Shown here: one piece after another, positions 33,528-41,777 of the stretch
Numbering within the stretch: position 1 is the first letter of the stretch
Layout of the letters: every line of letters starts with the position of its first letter
Notes under the pieces: generated by a model
The model's database searches: none
What the model was told of the DNA's origin: nothing
What the model saw: only the letters and a program-made list of their open reading frames with translations
Position numbers and translations under genes: made by a program
Origin: Flavobacterium hydatis
GTDB taxonomy: Bacteria; Bacteroidota; Bacteroidia; Flavobacteriales; Flavobacteriaceae
Assembly: GCF_000737695.1 (NCBI RefSeq)
Contig: NZ_JPRM01000025.1
Span: forward strand, 1 to 54,586
Length of the DNA: 54,586 nt
Direction: 5' to 3'

Positions 33528-33826
33528 ATTCGGATACCAGGAGGAAGTAATTCTTTATAAGTTGGATTTTTCTTAAAGAAAACTACAATTTTAGGATGAA
33601 TAGGGACTACTTTTAATTTTCGTTCAATCGCAATTTCCATGATGCTTCTAAGCATGCTAAAAAGAAATTCTTGGTCTTCGAATGAGTCGGGAGTATTAAT
33701 TTTTGTTAGAAATATCTTTTTTTCTTGAAAAGAGTATTCGATTGTAACTAATCCTGTAGGGCTTGAGGTTTCAAATTGTCTTGCAAAGGCATTGTCTTTG
33801 ATCTCCATTAATGAAATGGGTTCCAT
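33524..33826 (-). CDS. Small GNAT-like protein (YjdJ family), probably degenerate
   Basis: The 100-residue protein has the outline of single-domain GCN5-related N-acetyltransferases of the YjdJ type: TGLVTIEYSFQEKKIFLTKINTPDSFEDQEF, then a helix and KLKVVPIHPKIVVFFKKNPTYKEL. The usual GxG acetyl-CoA loop is replaced by FEDQEFLFS, so catalysis is doubtful. It is convergent with the symporter, overlapping its stop codon by 4 bases. Confidence 0.72.
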   Translation of the reverse strand: MEPISLMEIKDNAFARQFETSSPTGLVTIEYSFQEKKIFLTKINTPDSFEDQEFLFSMLRSIMEIAIERKLKVVPIHPKIVVFFKKNPTYKELLPPGIRI

Positions 33827-34137
33827 ATTATTTGTTTTTTATGTGGTATTTAAAAAAAAATAGAAGAAATGAACCATATTAAGAGGTTCAAAAAACTTCT
33901 TGTAATATATTATCAGAAACAAATTATTTCTATAGCAAAGATAATCATTTGATATTCAATATCAAATGATTTTGTGAGTGAGATATGTTTTACGTTTTTA
34001 AAAATGTTGTCAGCACTCATATTTGCTGTACTTTTTAATAATAATATTATCTAAAAAAATAGACAAGAGTCGTTAAAAAGCAATAATTTTATATCAATAA
34101 TGATATACACTTGGTTGTTAATGCCTGAAATACAATT
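33827..34137. other. 311-bp intergenic region with palindromes
   Basis: It lies between two divergent genes. I find no gene. It contains a perfect 14-bp inverted repeat around one base (33943-33971) and a shorter AT-only inverted repeat TATATCA-N4-TGATATA (34090-34107). No clear TAnnTTTG promoter precedes the hydrolase. Confidence 0.55.
33943..33971. promoter_or_regulatory. 29-bp perfect palindrome (candidate operator)
   Basis: AATCATTTGATATT, one central C, and its exact reverse complement. The missing loop argues against an RNA hairpin and for a dimeric protein site, though no regulator is adjacent. Confidence 0.4.
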
Positions 34138-34797
34138 ATGAATAAAATTCCTGTTTACTTTATGCCGGGTCTTGCGGCAAGTGCTACTATTTTTGAGCGA
34201 ATCGCTTTACCTGAAGACACTTTTGAAATACATTTATTAGAATGGGAAATTCCGCTTGATCATGAGTCTTTACCAGATTATGCAAAAAGAATGACATTGA
34301 ATATAAAACATCCGAATCCTGTTTTGGTAGGTGTTTCGTTTGGAGGGATTCTTGTTCAGGAGATGGCGAAGCATATTGAGGTTAGAAGAGTAATTATTAT
34401 TTCGAGCGTTAAATGTAATACAGAGTTTCCTCGAAGAATGAAAATTGCTAAAACTACAAAAGCATATAAGCTGATTCCGATGCGACTGATATTGAATGTA
34501 GAGAATTTGGCTAAGTTTTCTTTTGGAGAAAAGATTAATAAGAGGTTAAAGCTATATGAGAAATTCTTATCTGTGCGTGATATTCGTTATTTAGATTGGG
34601 CCGTCGAACAAGTAATTCTTTGGGATAGAACTAAAATTGACGATAATGTAATTCATATTCATGGTGATGAAGATGAGGTTTTCCCGATAAAATATATTGC
34701 CAATTGTAAAGTGGTAAAAGGCGGAACTCATATCATGATTCTCAATAAATATAAATGGTTGAATGAAAATTTACCTAAGATTATATTGGAGGATTAG
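34138..34797 (+). CDS. Alpha/beta hydrolase
   Basis: The 219-residue soluble protein starts IPVYFMPGLAAS and carries the nucleophile elbow GVSFGG (Ser at about 66-67), the acid in HGDEDEVFP (about 180-188) and the catalytic His in GGTHIMI (about 200). This is a complete Ser-Asp-His set in a small hydrolase without a lid domain. Substrate is not predictable. It is monocistronic with a long inverted-repeat terminator. Confidence 0.82.
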   Translation: MNKIPVYFMPGLAASATIFERIALPEDTFEIHLLEWEIPLDHESLPDYAKRMTLNIKHPNPVLVGVSFGGILVQEMAKHIEVRRVIIISSVKCNTEFPRRMKIAKTTKAYKLIPMRLILNVENLAKFSFGEKINKRLKLYEKFLSVRDIRYLDWAVEQVILWDRTKIDDNVIHIHGDEDEVFPIKYIANCKVVKGGTHIMILNKYKWLNENLPKIILED

Positions 34798-34830
34798 TTT
34801 TTATAAAATCACTAATGTTTCGTGATTAAG

Positions 34831-34869
34831 AATCTTTGTCAAAGTTTTAAAACTCTGACAAAGATTTTT
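34831..34869 (+). terminator. Long inverted repeat / terminator after hydrolase
   Basis: AATCTTTGTCA and TGACAAAGATTTTT pair around an AAGTTTTAAAACT core, a near-perfect palindrome of about 36 bp with a short T tract. Confidence 0.65.
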
Positions 34870-34951
34870 CCATAAGGTAATTCCCGATGTGCTAATCTTT
34901 GATTAGGCGCACTGCGGTGTGTTTAACTAGAGAGATCCTCTAATTTAAAAT

Positions 34952-34986
34952 AAAAAAATCCCAAACTCTTTTGGAATTTGGGATTT
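34952..34986 (-). terminator. Terminator of the TPR-like gene
   Basis: AAATCCCAAA and TTTGGGATTT form the stem; the minus strand continues in a run of seven T residues. Confidence 0.8.
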
Positions 34987-35008
34987 AGATATTGGTTTTA
35001 AAAAATCG

Positions 35009-35524
35009 TTAGATTTTCTTCATTTGATCTTTCATCATTGAGATTTGATCCTTCAGCATTCCTTGTTTGTCTAATTTCTTAGCTTCATTTAGCAAGTTTG
35101 TAGCTTCAAGTTTTCTGCGGCGTGACATAGCAACACCAGCAAGGTTTAATTTGGCAACAGCCAAATCCATATCCATAGATAAACCAAGTTCAATTGCTTT
35201 TTTGAAATATTTCTCCGCTTGATTGATATTAGTTTGAGAAACCATAATACCATGTAGGTAGTTAAAGTAACCTTGTTGTTTTCTTACTAAAGCAGTTTCA
35301 GGGTTTTTGATGTATGCCAGCCATTTTTTAGCACCTTCAAAATCTTGTTTTCTTAATTTCAAGAAGGCTAATAAGATAAATTCATTTTTAAAATAAAGAA
35401 AAATTGGAATTGCCGTCAATAAAATAAGGAAAATTCCATTCCCGATATTACTTTCTGTAAATTGCCAAACGCCAGCAACTACTAATAGTCCGGCTAAAAT
35501 AATTTTAATATTTCTGTGAAACAT
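35009..35524 (-). CDS. Membrane protein with TPR-like helices
   Basis: The 171-residue protein has two adjacent N-terminal membrane helices (about 7-22 and 28-52). A soluble helical part follows with TPR-like repeats (KQDFEGAKKWLAYIKNP, ...INQAEKYFKKAIELG, ...KLNLAGVAMSRRRKLEATNLLNEAKKLD). I do not recognise a specific function; such proteins are widespread in Bacteroidota. It is divergent from rpmH, with a TATCTTTG-type -7 element on its strand at 35547-35554. Confidence 0.75.
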   Translation of the reverse strand: MFHRNIKIILAGLLVVAGVWQFTESNIGNGIFLILLTAIPIFLYFKNEFILLAFLKLRKQDFEGAKKWLAYIKNPETALVRKQQGYFNYLHGIMVSQTNINQAEKYFKKAIELGLSMDMDLAVAKLNLAGVAMSRRRKLEATNLLNEAKKLDKQGMLKDQISMMKDQMKKI

Positions 35525-35546
35525 AATAGGTGTATTTTTGTGATTG

Positions 35547-35554
35547 CAAAGATA
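35547..35554 (-). promoter_or_regulatory. Candidate -7 element of the TPR-like gene
   Basis: The minus strand reads TATCTTTG, a perfect TAnnTTTG match 22 bases before the start codon. No well-spaced TTG is visible. Confidence 0.5.
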
Positions 35555-35588
35555 GTAAAATGAATTAAAAATATTTTTATAAAACTAC

Positions 35589-35618
35589 TTGCAAGGAAAA
35601 AAAGTCTTTGTATATTTG
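35589..35618 (+). promoter_or_regulatory. Promoter of rpmH
   Basis: TTG at 35589-35591, a 19-bp spacer and TATATTTG at 35611-35618; a leader of about 70 nt follows. Confidence 0.8.
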
Positions 35619-35692
35619 CACTCGGTTTTAGAGTAACAGTATTCGAAGAACAAAAAGAAGATATTAGACACCATATTTAAAGATACAAAGCA

Positions 35693-35854
35693 ATGAGCAA
35701 AAGAACGTTTCAACCATCGAAAAGAAAAAGAAGAAATAAGCACGGATTTATGGACAGAATGGCTTCTGCGAATGGAAGAAAAGTTCTGGCGCGTAGAAGA
35801 GCTAAAGGAAGACATAAATTAACTGTTTCTAGCGAACCTAGACACAAAAAATAA
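35693..35854 (+). CDS. rpmH: 50S ribosomal protein L34
   Basis: This 53-codon gene encodes MSKRTFQPSKRKRRNKHGFMDRMAS..., followed by GRKVLARRRAKGRHKLTV and a short tail ending RHKK. It is the complete, very basic L34, a component of the large subunit near the exit-tunnel region. It is transcribed alone here, with a good promoter and terminator. It is not next to dnaA or rnpA as in many bacteria, which is usual for Bacteroidota. Confidence 0.97.
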   Translation: MSKRTFQPSKRKRRNKHGFMDRMASANGRKVLARRRAKGRHKLTVSSEPRHKK

Positions 35855-35873
35855 TGTTTGTATAAACATACAT

Positions 35874-35907
35874 AAGGCGATTACTTTTTTAGTATCGCCT
35901 TTTTTTA
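35874..35907 (+). terminator. Terminator of rpmH
   Basis: AAGGCGATTACT and AGTATCGCCTT pair with one bulge, followed by seven T residues. Confidence 0.85.
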
Positions 35908-36001
35908 TACCTTGTCGGTAAAAAATCTCTCAACATTCTAGTTTAGAATATACTACGAATGTTTTTTAAAGTACTTTATATAACTACACAATACAAATAA
36001 A

Positions 36002-38857
36002 ATGCCTAAAGACACATCAATAAAATCCGTTTTAATAATAGGTTCAGGACCTATTGTTATTGGTCAAGCTTGCGAATTTGATTATGCAGGTTCTCAATCT
36101 GCACGTTCTATTCGTGAAGAAGGAATTGAAGTTATCTTGATAAACTCAAATCCAGCGACTATAATGACCGACCCATCAATGGCCGATCATATATACTTAA
36201 AGCCATTAACTACAAAATCGATTATTGAAATTCTGAAAGCTCATCCGCAAATTGATGCTGTTTTACCTACAATGGGAGGACAAACTGCATTAAATTTATG
36301 TTTAGAAGCAGATGAAAAAGGAATTTGGGCTGATTTTGGAGTAAGATTAATAGGTGTTGATGTGAACGCCATTAATATTACTGAAGATAGAGAGCAGTTT
36401 AAACAACTTCTTGAAAAAATTAATGTACCAACTGCACCTGCAAAAACAGCTACTTCATACTTAGAAGGAAAAGAAATTGCTCAGGAATTTGGTTTTCCAC
36501 TTGTAATTCGTCCTTCGTTTACGCTTGGAGGAACTGGAGCTGCGGTGGTTTACAAAAAAGAAGATTTCGATGAACTTTTAACAAGAGGCCTTGAAGCTTC
36601 GCCAATACACGAAGTTTTAATTGATAAAGCTTTAATGGGTTGGAAAGAATACGAGTTGGAGCTTTTAAGAGATAAAAATGATAATGTTGTAATTATTTGT
36701 TCTATCGAAAATATGGATCCAATGGGAATTCATACTGGAGATTCGATTACAGTTGCGCCAGCAATGACATTATCAGATACAACATTCCAGAAATTACGTG
36801 ATTACGCTATCTTAATGATGAGAAGTATCGGGAATTTTGCTGGAGGTTGTAACGTACAATTTGCAGTTTCGCCAGACGAAAAAGAAGATATCGTAGCGAT
36901 TGAAATTAATCCTCGTGTATCTCGTTCATCTGCATTAGCATCAAAAGCAACGGGTTATCCAATTGCTAAAATAGCTTCTAAACTAGCTTTAGGATATAAT
37001 CTTGATGAATTGCAAAACCAAATTACAAAATCAACTTCGGCTCTTTTTGAACCAACTCTTGATTATGTGATTGTAAAAATACCTCGTTGGAACTTTGATA
37101 AATTTGAAGGTGCTGATAGAACTCTAGGTCTTCAGATGAAATCTGTAGGAGAGGTTATGGGTATCGGACGTTCATTCCAAGAAGCTTTACATAAAGCAAC
37201 TCAATCATTAGAAATTAAACGTAATGGTTTAGGTGCTGATGGAAAAGGATATAAAAACTACGAACAAATTATCGAGAAACTAACTTTTGCAAGTTGGGAT
37301 CGTGTTTTTGTAATTTATGATGCAATTGCAATGGGAATTCCGTTGAGCCGTATTCATGAAATTACTAAAATAGATATGTGGTTCTTGAAACAATATGAAG
37401 AACTTTATACTCTTGAGAAAGAAATTTCGAACTATAAAGTAGCTACTTTGCCAAAAGAACTTTTGCTAGAAGCGAAACAAAAAGGTTTTGCCGACAGACA
37501 AATTGCTCACATGATGAATTGTTTAGAAAGTGAAGTTCATACTTTACGTATGGATAAGAACATTAATCGTGTGTTTAAATTAGTAGATACTTGTGCTGCC
37601 GAATTTAAAGCAAAAACACCTTACTACTATTCTACTTTTGAAGCAGAAATAGAAAAAGCAAACGGTGAGCGTTATGTAGATAACGAAAGTGTTGTAACGG
37701 ATAAAAAGAAAATCATAGTTCTGGGTTCAGGACCAAACAGAATTGGACAAGGAATTGAGTTTGATTATTCTTGTGTACACGGTGTACTTGCGGCTAAAGA
37801 ATGTGGTTACGAAACCATCATGATTAACTGTAATCCAGAAACGGTTTCGACAGATTTTGATACTGCCGATAAATTATATTTTGAGCCAGTTTTCTGGGAG
37901 CATATCTACGATATTATTCAGCATGAAAAACCAGAAGGTGTAATTGTACAGTTAGGTGGGCAAACAGCTTTGAAACTAGCAGATAAATTATCTAAATACG
38001 GTGTGAAAATTATAGGAACAAGTTTTGATGCCTTAGATTTAGCCGAAGATAGAGGACGTTTCTCTGAGTTATTAACTGAATTACATATTCCTTTCCCACA
38101 ATTCGGAATTGCTGAAACAGCTGACGAAGCTTCTGCTCTTGCAGATACTTTAGACTTCCCGTTATTGATTCGTCCTTCTTACGTATTAGGAGGTCAGGGG
38201 ATGAAAATTGTGATCAATAAGAAAGAACTTGAAGAACACGTTATTAATTTATTGAAAACGATTCCTGGTAATAAACTACTTCTTGATCATTATTTAGCTG
38301 GAGCAATCGAAGCAGAAGCAGATGCAATTTGTGATGCTGATGGTAATGTTTATATCATCGGAATTATGGAGCACATCGAACCTTGCGGAGTTCACTCGGG
38401 AGATAGTAATGCTACATTGCCTCCTTTTAACTTAGGGGAGTTTGTGATGCAACAAATAAAAGATCATACTAAAAAGATTGCAAGAGCTCTTAAAACAGTA
38501 GGTTTAATAAATATTCAGTTTGCGATAAAAGATGATACAGTATATATTATCGAGGCAAATCCTAGAGCATCGAGAACAGTACCATTTATTGCAAAAGCTT
38601 ACGGAGAGCCTTATGTAAACTACGCTACAAAAGTAATGTTGGGTCATAATAAAGTAACCGACTTTAATTTTAATCCACAATTAAAAGGATTTGCAATAAA
38701 GCAACCAGTATTCTCTTTTAGTAAGTTTCATAATGTAAACAAAGCATTAGGGCCAGAGATGAAATCGACAGGAGAAAGTATCTTGTTTATTGATGACTTA
38801 AAAGACGATCAATTCTACGAATTGTATTCAAGAAGAAAAATGTATTTGAGTAAATAA
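36002..38857 (+). CDS. carB: Carbamoyl-phosphate synthase large subunit, lacking the allosteric domain
   Basis: The 951-residue protein has two homologous ATP-grasp halves: IGSGPIVIGQACEFDYAGSQ (start of half 1) and LGSGPNRIGQGIEFDYS (about 575, half 2), each followed by PATP-binding loops such as RPSFTLGGTGA and RPSYVLGGQGM. It makes carbamoyl phosphate from bicarbonate and ammonia delivered by CarA, for pyrimidine and arginine synthesis. The protein stops about 120 residues before the usual end (E. coli is 1073). The C-terminal MGS-like regulatory domain is missing rather than interrupted: the stop is followed by a clean terminator. carA is not adjacent. Confidence 0.96.
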   Translation: MPKDTSIKSVLIIGSGPIVIGQACEFDYAGSQSARSIREEGIEVILINSNPATIMTDPSMADHIYLKPLTTKSIIEILKAHPQIDAVLPTMGGQTALNLCLEADEKGIWADFGVRLIGVDVNAINITEDREQFKQLLEKINVPTAPAKTATSYLEGKEIAQEFGFPLVIRPSFTLGGTGAAVVYKKEDFDELLTRGLEASPIHEVLIDKALMGWKEYELELLRDKNDNVVIICSIENMDPMGIHTGDSITVAPAMTLSDTTFQKLRDYAILMMRSIGNFAGGCNVQFAVSPDEKEDIVAIEINPRVSRSSALASKATGYPIAKIASKLALGYNLDELQNQITKSTSALFEPTLDYVIVKIPRWNFDKFEGADRTLGLQMKSVGEVMGIGRSFQEALHKATQSLEIKRNGLGADGKGYKNYEQIIEKLTFASWDRVFVIYDAIAMGIPLSRIHEITKIDMWFLKQYEELYTLEKEISNYKVATLPKELLLEAKQKGFADRQIAHMMNCLESEVHTLRMDKNINRVFKLVDTCAAEFKAKTPYYYSTFEAEIEKANGERYVDNESVVTDKKKIIVLGSGPNRIGQGIEFDYSCVHGVLAAKECGYETIMINCNPETVSTDFDTADKLYFEPVFWEHIYDIIQHEKPEGVIVQLGGQTALKLADKLSKYGVKIIGTSFDALDLAEDRGRFSELLTELHIPFPQFGIAETADEASALADTLDFPLLIRPSYVLGGQGMKIVINKKELEEHVINLLKTIPGNKLLLDHYLAGAIEAEADAICDADGNVYIIGIMEHIEPCGVHSGDSNATLPPFNLGEFVMQQIKDHTKKIARALKTVGLINIQFAIKDDTVYIIEANPRASRTVPFIAKAYGEPYVNYATKVMLGHNKVTDFNFNPQLKGFAIKQPVFSFSKFHNVNKALGPEMKSTGESILFIDDLKDDQFYELYSRRKMYLSK

Positions 38858-38873
38858 TCTCAAATCCGGATAT

Positions 38874-38909
38874 AAAAAAAGCCTCAAAATTAAATTTTGA
38901 GGCTTTTTT
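38874..38909. terminator. Bidirectional terminator
   Basis: AAAAAAAGCCTCAAAATT and AATTTTGAGGCTTTTTT form a long stem between the convergent carB and NHL-repeat genes. Confidence 0.9.
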
Positions 38910-38927
38910 GTTTAATGTATAAATCGC

Positions 38928-39968
38928 TTATTTTACAATTATCTTTTTAGATGTATTGTTAACTTTTAAAATATAATTTCCTGAAGTTAAATTTGATAAA
39001 ATGATTTTATTGTCTTTGCTGTCAGATGCTTTGAAGTTTTGAACTTCTCTACCTGTCATATCAAATAATTGAATCGTTTTTAAATCAACTTTACTGTTTT
39101 CGATAACTAAATAATCTGTTGCAGGATTAGGATAAACAACAAAGTTGTCTGTAACGCTGTTTACGTCTTTTAGTCCTAACATTGGATCAGTAATTTTGAT
39201 TACTTTTTTTGCATTAGTACTAACGTAAAGTGCTCCATTATAAAAAGCCATTTGCCCTACACTGTCACTAATATTAGGTCTTATGTAGAAATCAGGTGCA
39301 GTTCCATTAGCGCTTCCTGTAGGAAAACGAAAAATTCTACCTAGTATACCTGTTGAAATGTATAAGTCTCCATTTGGTGTGTAAAGAAGGTTAGAGGGAT
39401 TCATCATTCCAGAAATAAGTGTGCTTACAACACCAGCAGGAGTTATTTTTTTTATTTCACCTTGACCTTTATCAGCAACAATTAAATTGCCCGATTTATC
39501 AAATACCATCCCGTTTGGTTGAGTAAGACCAGTTGCAAAAGTGGAAACGGTTCCATTTGGGTCTAATTTTTTAATATCTCCAGAATTAGCCTCTGAATAA
39601 TATACATTACCAGATGCGTCAATGGCTATTCCGTAAGGGCTACCTGATGCAGAATAAGTAGTTGAAACTCCAGCTGTGTTTACTTTTACGATTCCATTAA
39701 AGGATCCAGATCCGGCAATCCAAAGATTCCCATTGACATCAAAAGCTATTTGTTGTGGTGTTCCATTTAGAGCACTAATAAAAGGAGTTTTTGTAAAGTT
39801 TGGAGTGATTTTAGTCACATTGTATGCGCCGTAATCGGCAACATATAAGTTTCCAGCACTATCAAATGCAATTCCTGTTGGATTTGGTAATCCAGTTACA
39901 TAATCACTAGGTGTTTGGGCGTTAATACTAAATGTAGAGAATAAAGCAAAGAGTAAAATTTTTTTCAT
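38928..39968 (-). CDS. Secreted NHL-repeat beta-propeller with type IX sorting domain
   Basis: The 346-residue protein has a signal peptide (about 1-17, SINAQ). NHL-type repeats follow (NPTGIAFDSAGNLYVADYGAYNVTKITP and several variants, about 25-260). A C-terminal T9SS type A sorting domain (about 275-346) includes NFVVYPNPATDYLVI and SGNYILKV. It is therefore predicted to be secreted by the type IX system and attached to the cell surface. The propeller probably binds a ligand; the target is unknown. It has its own terminator. Confidence 0.9.
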   Translation of the reverse strand: MKKILLFALFSTFSINAQTPSDYVTGLPNPTGIAFDSAGNLYVADYGAYNVTKITPNFTKTPFISALNGTPQQIAFDVNGNLWIAGSGSFNGIVKVNTAGVSTTYSASGSPYGIAIDASGNVYYSEANSGDIKKLDPNGTVSTFATGLTQPNGMVFDKSGNLIVADKGQGEIKKITPAGVVSTLISGMMNPSNLLYTPNGDLYISTGILGRIFRFPTGSANGTAPDFYIRPNISDSVGQMAFYNGALYVSTNAKKVIKITDPMLGLKDVNSVTDNFVVYPNPATDYLVIENSKVDLKTIQLFDMTGREVQNFKASDSKDNKIILSNLTSGNYILKVNNTSKKIIVK

Positions 39969-40140
39969 ATATATGATTTTAATGTTTAATCAAAGATATG
40001 TTTTTTAGTTTCTAATGGTGTGTTTTTGTAAGAAAGAGTGTTGTTATTGCTTCTTTTTTTGTTAAAAAAATATAATTTAATAATTTTGTTAAAATTGTCT
40101 TTTGTTGGAGTTGTGAAAAAAAAATCAAATTTAGGATATA

Positions 40141-40168
40141 AAAAAAGCCTCAATTATGAGGCTTTTTT
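40141..40168 (-). terminator. Terminator of sigma/DUF4252 operon
   Basis: AAAAAAGCCTC-AATTAT-GAGGCTTTTTT; the T tract lies on the minus strand after the last DUF4252 gene. Confidence 0.88.
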
Positions 40169-40188
40169 GTTTTTAAAGTAAGAATGAA

Positions 40189-40725
40189 TTATTTAATCAG
40201 TTGTTGTAGCGGTTTAAGTTGTTCCATATCTATATTAGATTCTTTAAGAACGGTCATTAATGTCATGATATTGTTTGGATTCATATTTTTTCCTAAAACA
40301 CGAACTACAGCAAAACCATTTTCGTTTCTATTAGCGTAAATCACAAACTCTTCAATATTTTCATCTGTCCCAACATAACTTACAGAAGCACCATCTTTTC
40401 CAGAACCAAATTTCATTAATTGTTGGTATTTTGGGTTCTTTAAAATAGTATTTAACTTAGTTCTTTCAGCTTCGTATTCCGTTTGGTTTTTATCATTTCT
40501 TTTAAAAGCCAAGATGTTCATTTTATCGAAAGAGTTTAAAGCTTCGCTTTGTTCCGCAGATAGTTTTTCTTTGTTTACATTAAGAATACTTGGCGAAACA
40601 TCGAGAGCAATAAAGTTTTTGTTCTCAGTATTTTCTACAAAATATTTCTGTAATGAAGGTTCAGAATTACAACTTACTAAAAGTAATAATCCTAAAAAGG
40701 CGAAAATGTTGGTGATTCGTTTCAT
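40189..40725 (-). CDS. DUF4252 lipoprotein
   Basis: The 178-residue protein has a lipobox ending LVSC (Cys19) and a DUF4252-type body (YFVENTENKNFIALDVSPSIL..., SYVGTDENIEEFVIYANRNENGFAVVRVLGKNMNPNNIMTLMTVL). The function of DUF4252 is unknown. It starts one base after the previous DUF4252 gene, last in an operon led by a sigma factor. Confidence 0.85.
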   Translation of the reverse strand: MKRITNIFAFLGLLLLVSCNSEPSLQKYFVENTENKNFIALDVSPSILNVNKEKLSAEQSEALNSFDKMNILAFKRNDKNQTEYEAERTKLNTILKNPKYQQLMKFGSGKDGASVSYVGTDENIEEFVIYANRNENGFAVVRVLGKNMNPNNIMTLMTVLKESNIDMEQLKPLQQLIK

Positions 40726-40726
40726 G

Positions 40727-41302
40727 TTATTTTTTTCCTTTAGATGCTTTTTTCAAATCAGAACCTCCAGGTAATTTCATTTTATCTGTAAGTACCGAGA
40801 TTTCGTTTAAGTCAAAATTACCAGTAAGTGATAGTAAAACAGTATCTTCATTTCTGCCTGAATCAATAAACATAAATAATTCTTTTATTTGAGTGTCTGT
40901 TGCTCCAGATTTCACATAAATTTTTACGTTTCTTCCGTTGTCGTTTACTCGCATTAATTCTTCTAAGCCTGCAGATTTAATGTATTTATCTGTAGTAAGT
41001 TTCATATCGGTTACAACTCTTGTACTTTGTGTTGTAAACACTTTTAAATTGTCTAGTTTTTTGATAAGGTTTAAGTATTGTTGTGTTTCCTTATCAGAAG
41101 CATCAACCTTTACTTTACTCATCAAATCAAACATCTTTTTGTTTACAATTACAGATGTTACATCGTCTTGACCATCGTATTTATCAAAAGCTCCTTGTGC
41201 GTAAAAGGCATGGCTAACTAATGCGAAAATTAGTGTTAGTATAAAGTTTTTACTTAAGCTTCTTCTATTATTTTTTCTATTTTCTTGAATTGTTGATTTC
41301 AT
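40727..41302 (-). CDS. DUF4252 secreted protein
   Basis: The 191-residue protein has a basic N-terminus (about 1-18) followed by a hydrophobic signal segment (FILTLIFALVSHAFYAQ). The mature part has the DUF4252 pattern FDKYDGQDDVTSVIVNKKMFDLMSKV ... GRNVKIYVKSGATDTQIKELFMFI. A paralog lies immediately downstream, and the pair differs in anchoring: this one is soluble or exported, the other a lipoprotein. Its ligand or function is unknown. Confidence 0.82.
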   Translation of the reverse strand: MKSTIQENRKNNRRSLSKNFILTLIFALVSHAFYAQGAFDKYDGQDDVTSVIVNKKMFDLMSKVKVDASDKETQQYLNLIKKLDNLKVFTTQSTRVVTDMKLTTDKYIKSAGLEELMRVNDNGRNVKIYVKSGATDTQIKELFMFIDSGRNEDTVLLSLTGNFDLNEISVLTDKMKLPGGSDLKKASKGKK

Positions 41303-41303
41303 T

Positions 41304-41777
41304 TTATCTAATTTTATTTTGTTTGAAAATTAAGTTTTTTGATTGTTCGTATTCTTTAATATACTGGACACTTTCTATACCAGTATTAACATTGTGCGAC
41401 ACCATGGCGAGGGCTTTTTGCGTTGCCGCCAAAGCTTCTTCTGGAGAGACATAAGTTCCTAAGTCTGATTTTGCAACAACAGGAGTTGTATTATTTGTGT
41501 TGTTGAGGTAAAAATAAGAACCTATTCCTAGTAAAAGGACAGCCGAAGCAGCAATTGATAACCACGCCACATTACGTTTCTTAGTTTGTAGTGGAATTTC
41601 TTGCGTTAAACGTTGTTCTTTTACTTGAGAGAAATAACCAAAAATTGGTTTGTATTGTTCCAAATGCTGCGCAACATTCGAAGAAGAAAAATAATTTTTT
41701 AATTCATTTTCTTCGGCAATAGTACTTTCTCCCTGAAAGTATTTTTCTAATATTATTTCTATTTTATCTGATTCCAT
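41304..41777 (-). CDS. Putative anti-sigma factor, single-pass membrane protein
   Basis: The 157-residue protein has a cytoplasmic N-terminal region (about 1-72, LEKYFQGESTIAEENELKNYF), one membrane helix (about 73-90) and a short outer part. This is a zinc-free anti-sigma-like layout common in Bacteroidota. It overlaps the upstream sigma factor gene by 14 bases, implying translational coupling. Role by context: it holds the sigma factor at the membrane until a signal releases it. There is no sequence identity proof. Confidence 0.75.
   Translation of the reverse strand: MESDKIEIILEKYFQGESTIAEENELKNYFSSSNVAQHLEQYKPIFGYFSQVKEQRLTQEIPLQTKKRNVAWLSIAASAVLLLGIGSYFYLNNTNNTTPVVAKSDLGTYVSPEEALAATQKALAMVSHNVNTGIESVQYIKEYEQSKNLIFKQNKIR

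Noticed and set aside
35585..35815. Minus-strand frame over rpmH
   Set aside because: It is the shadow of the L34 gene and its promoter; composition is Ser/Phe/Cys-rich and not protein-like.
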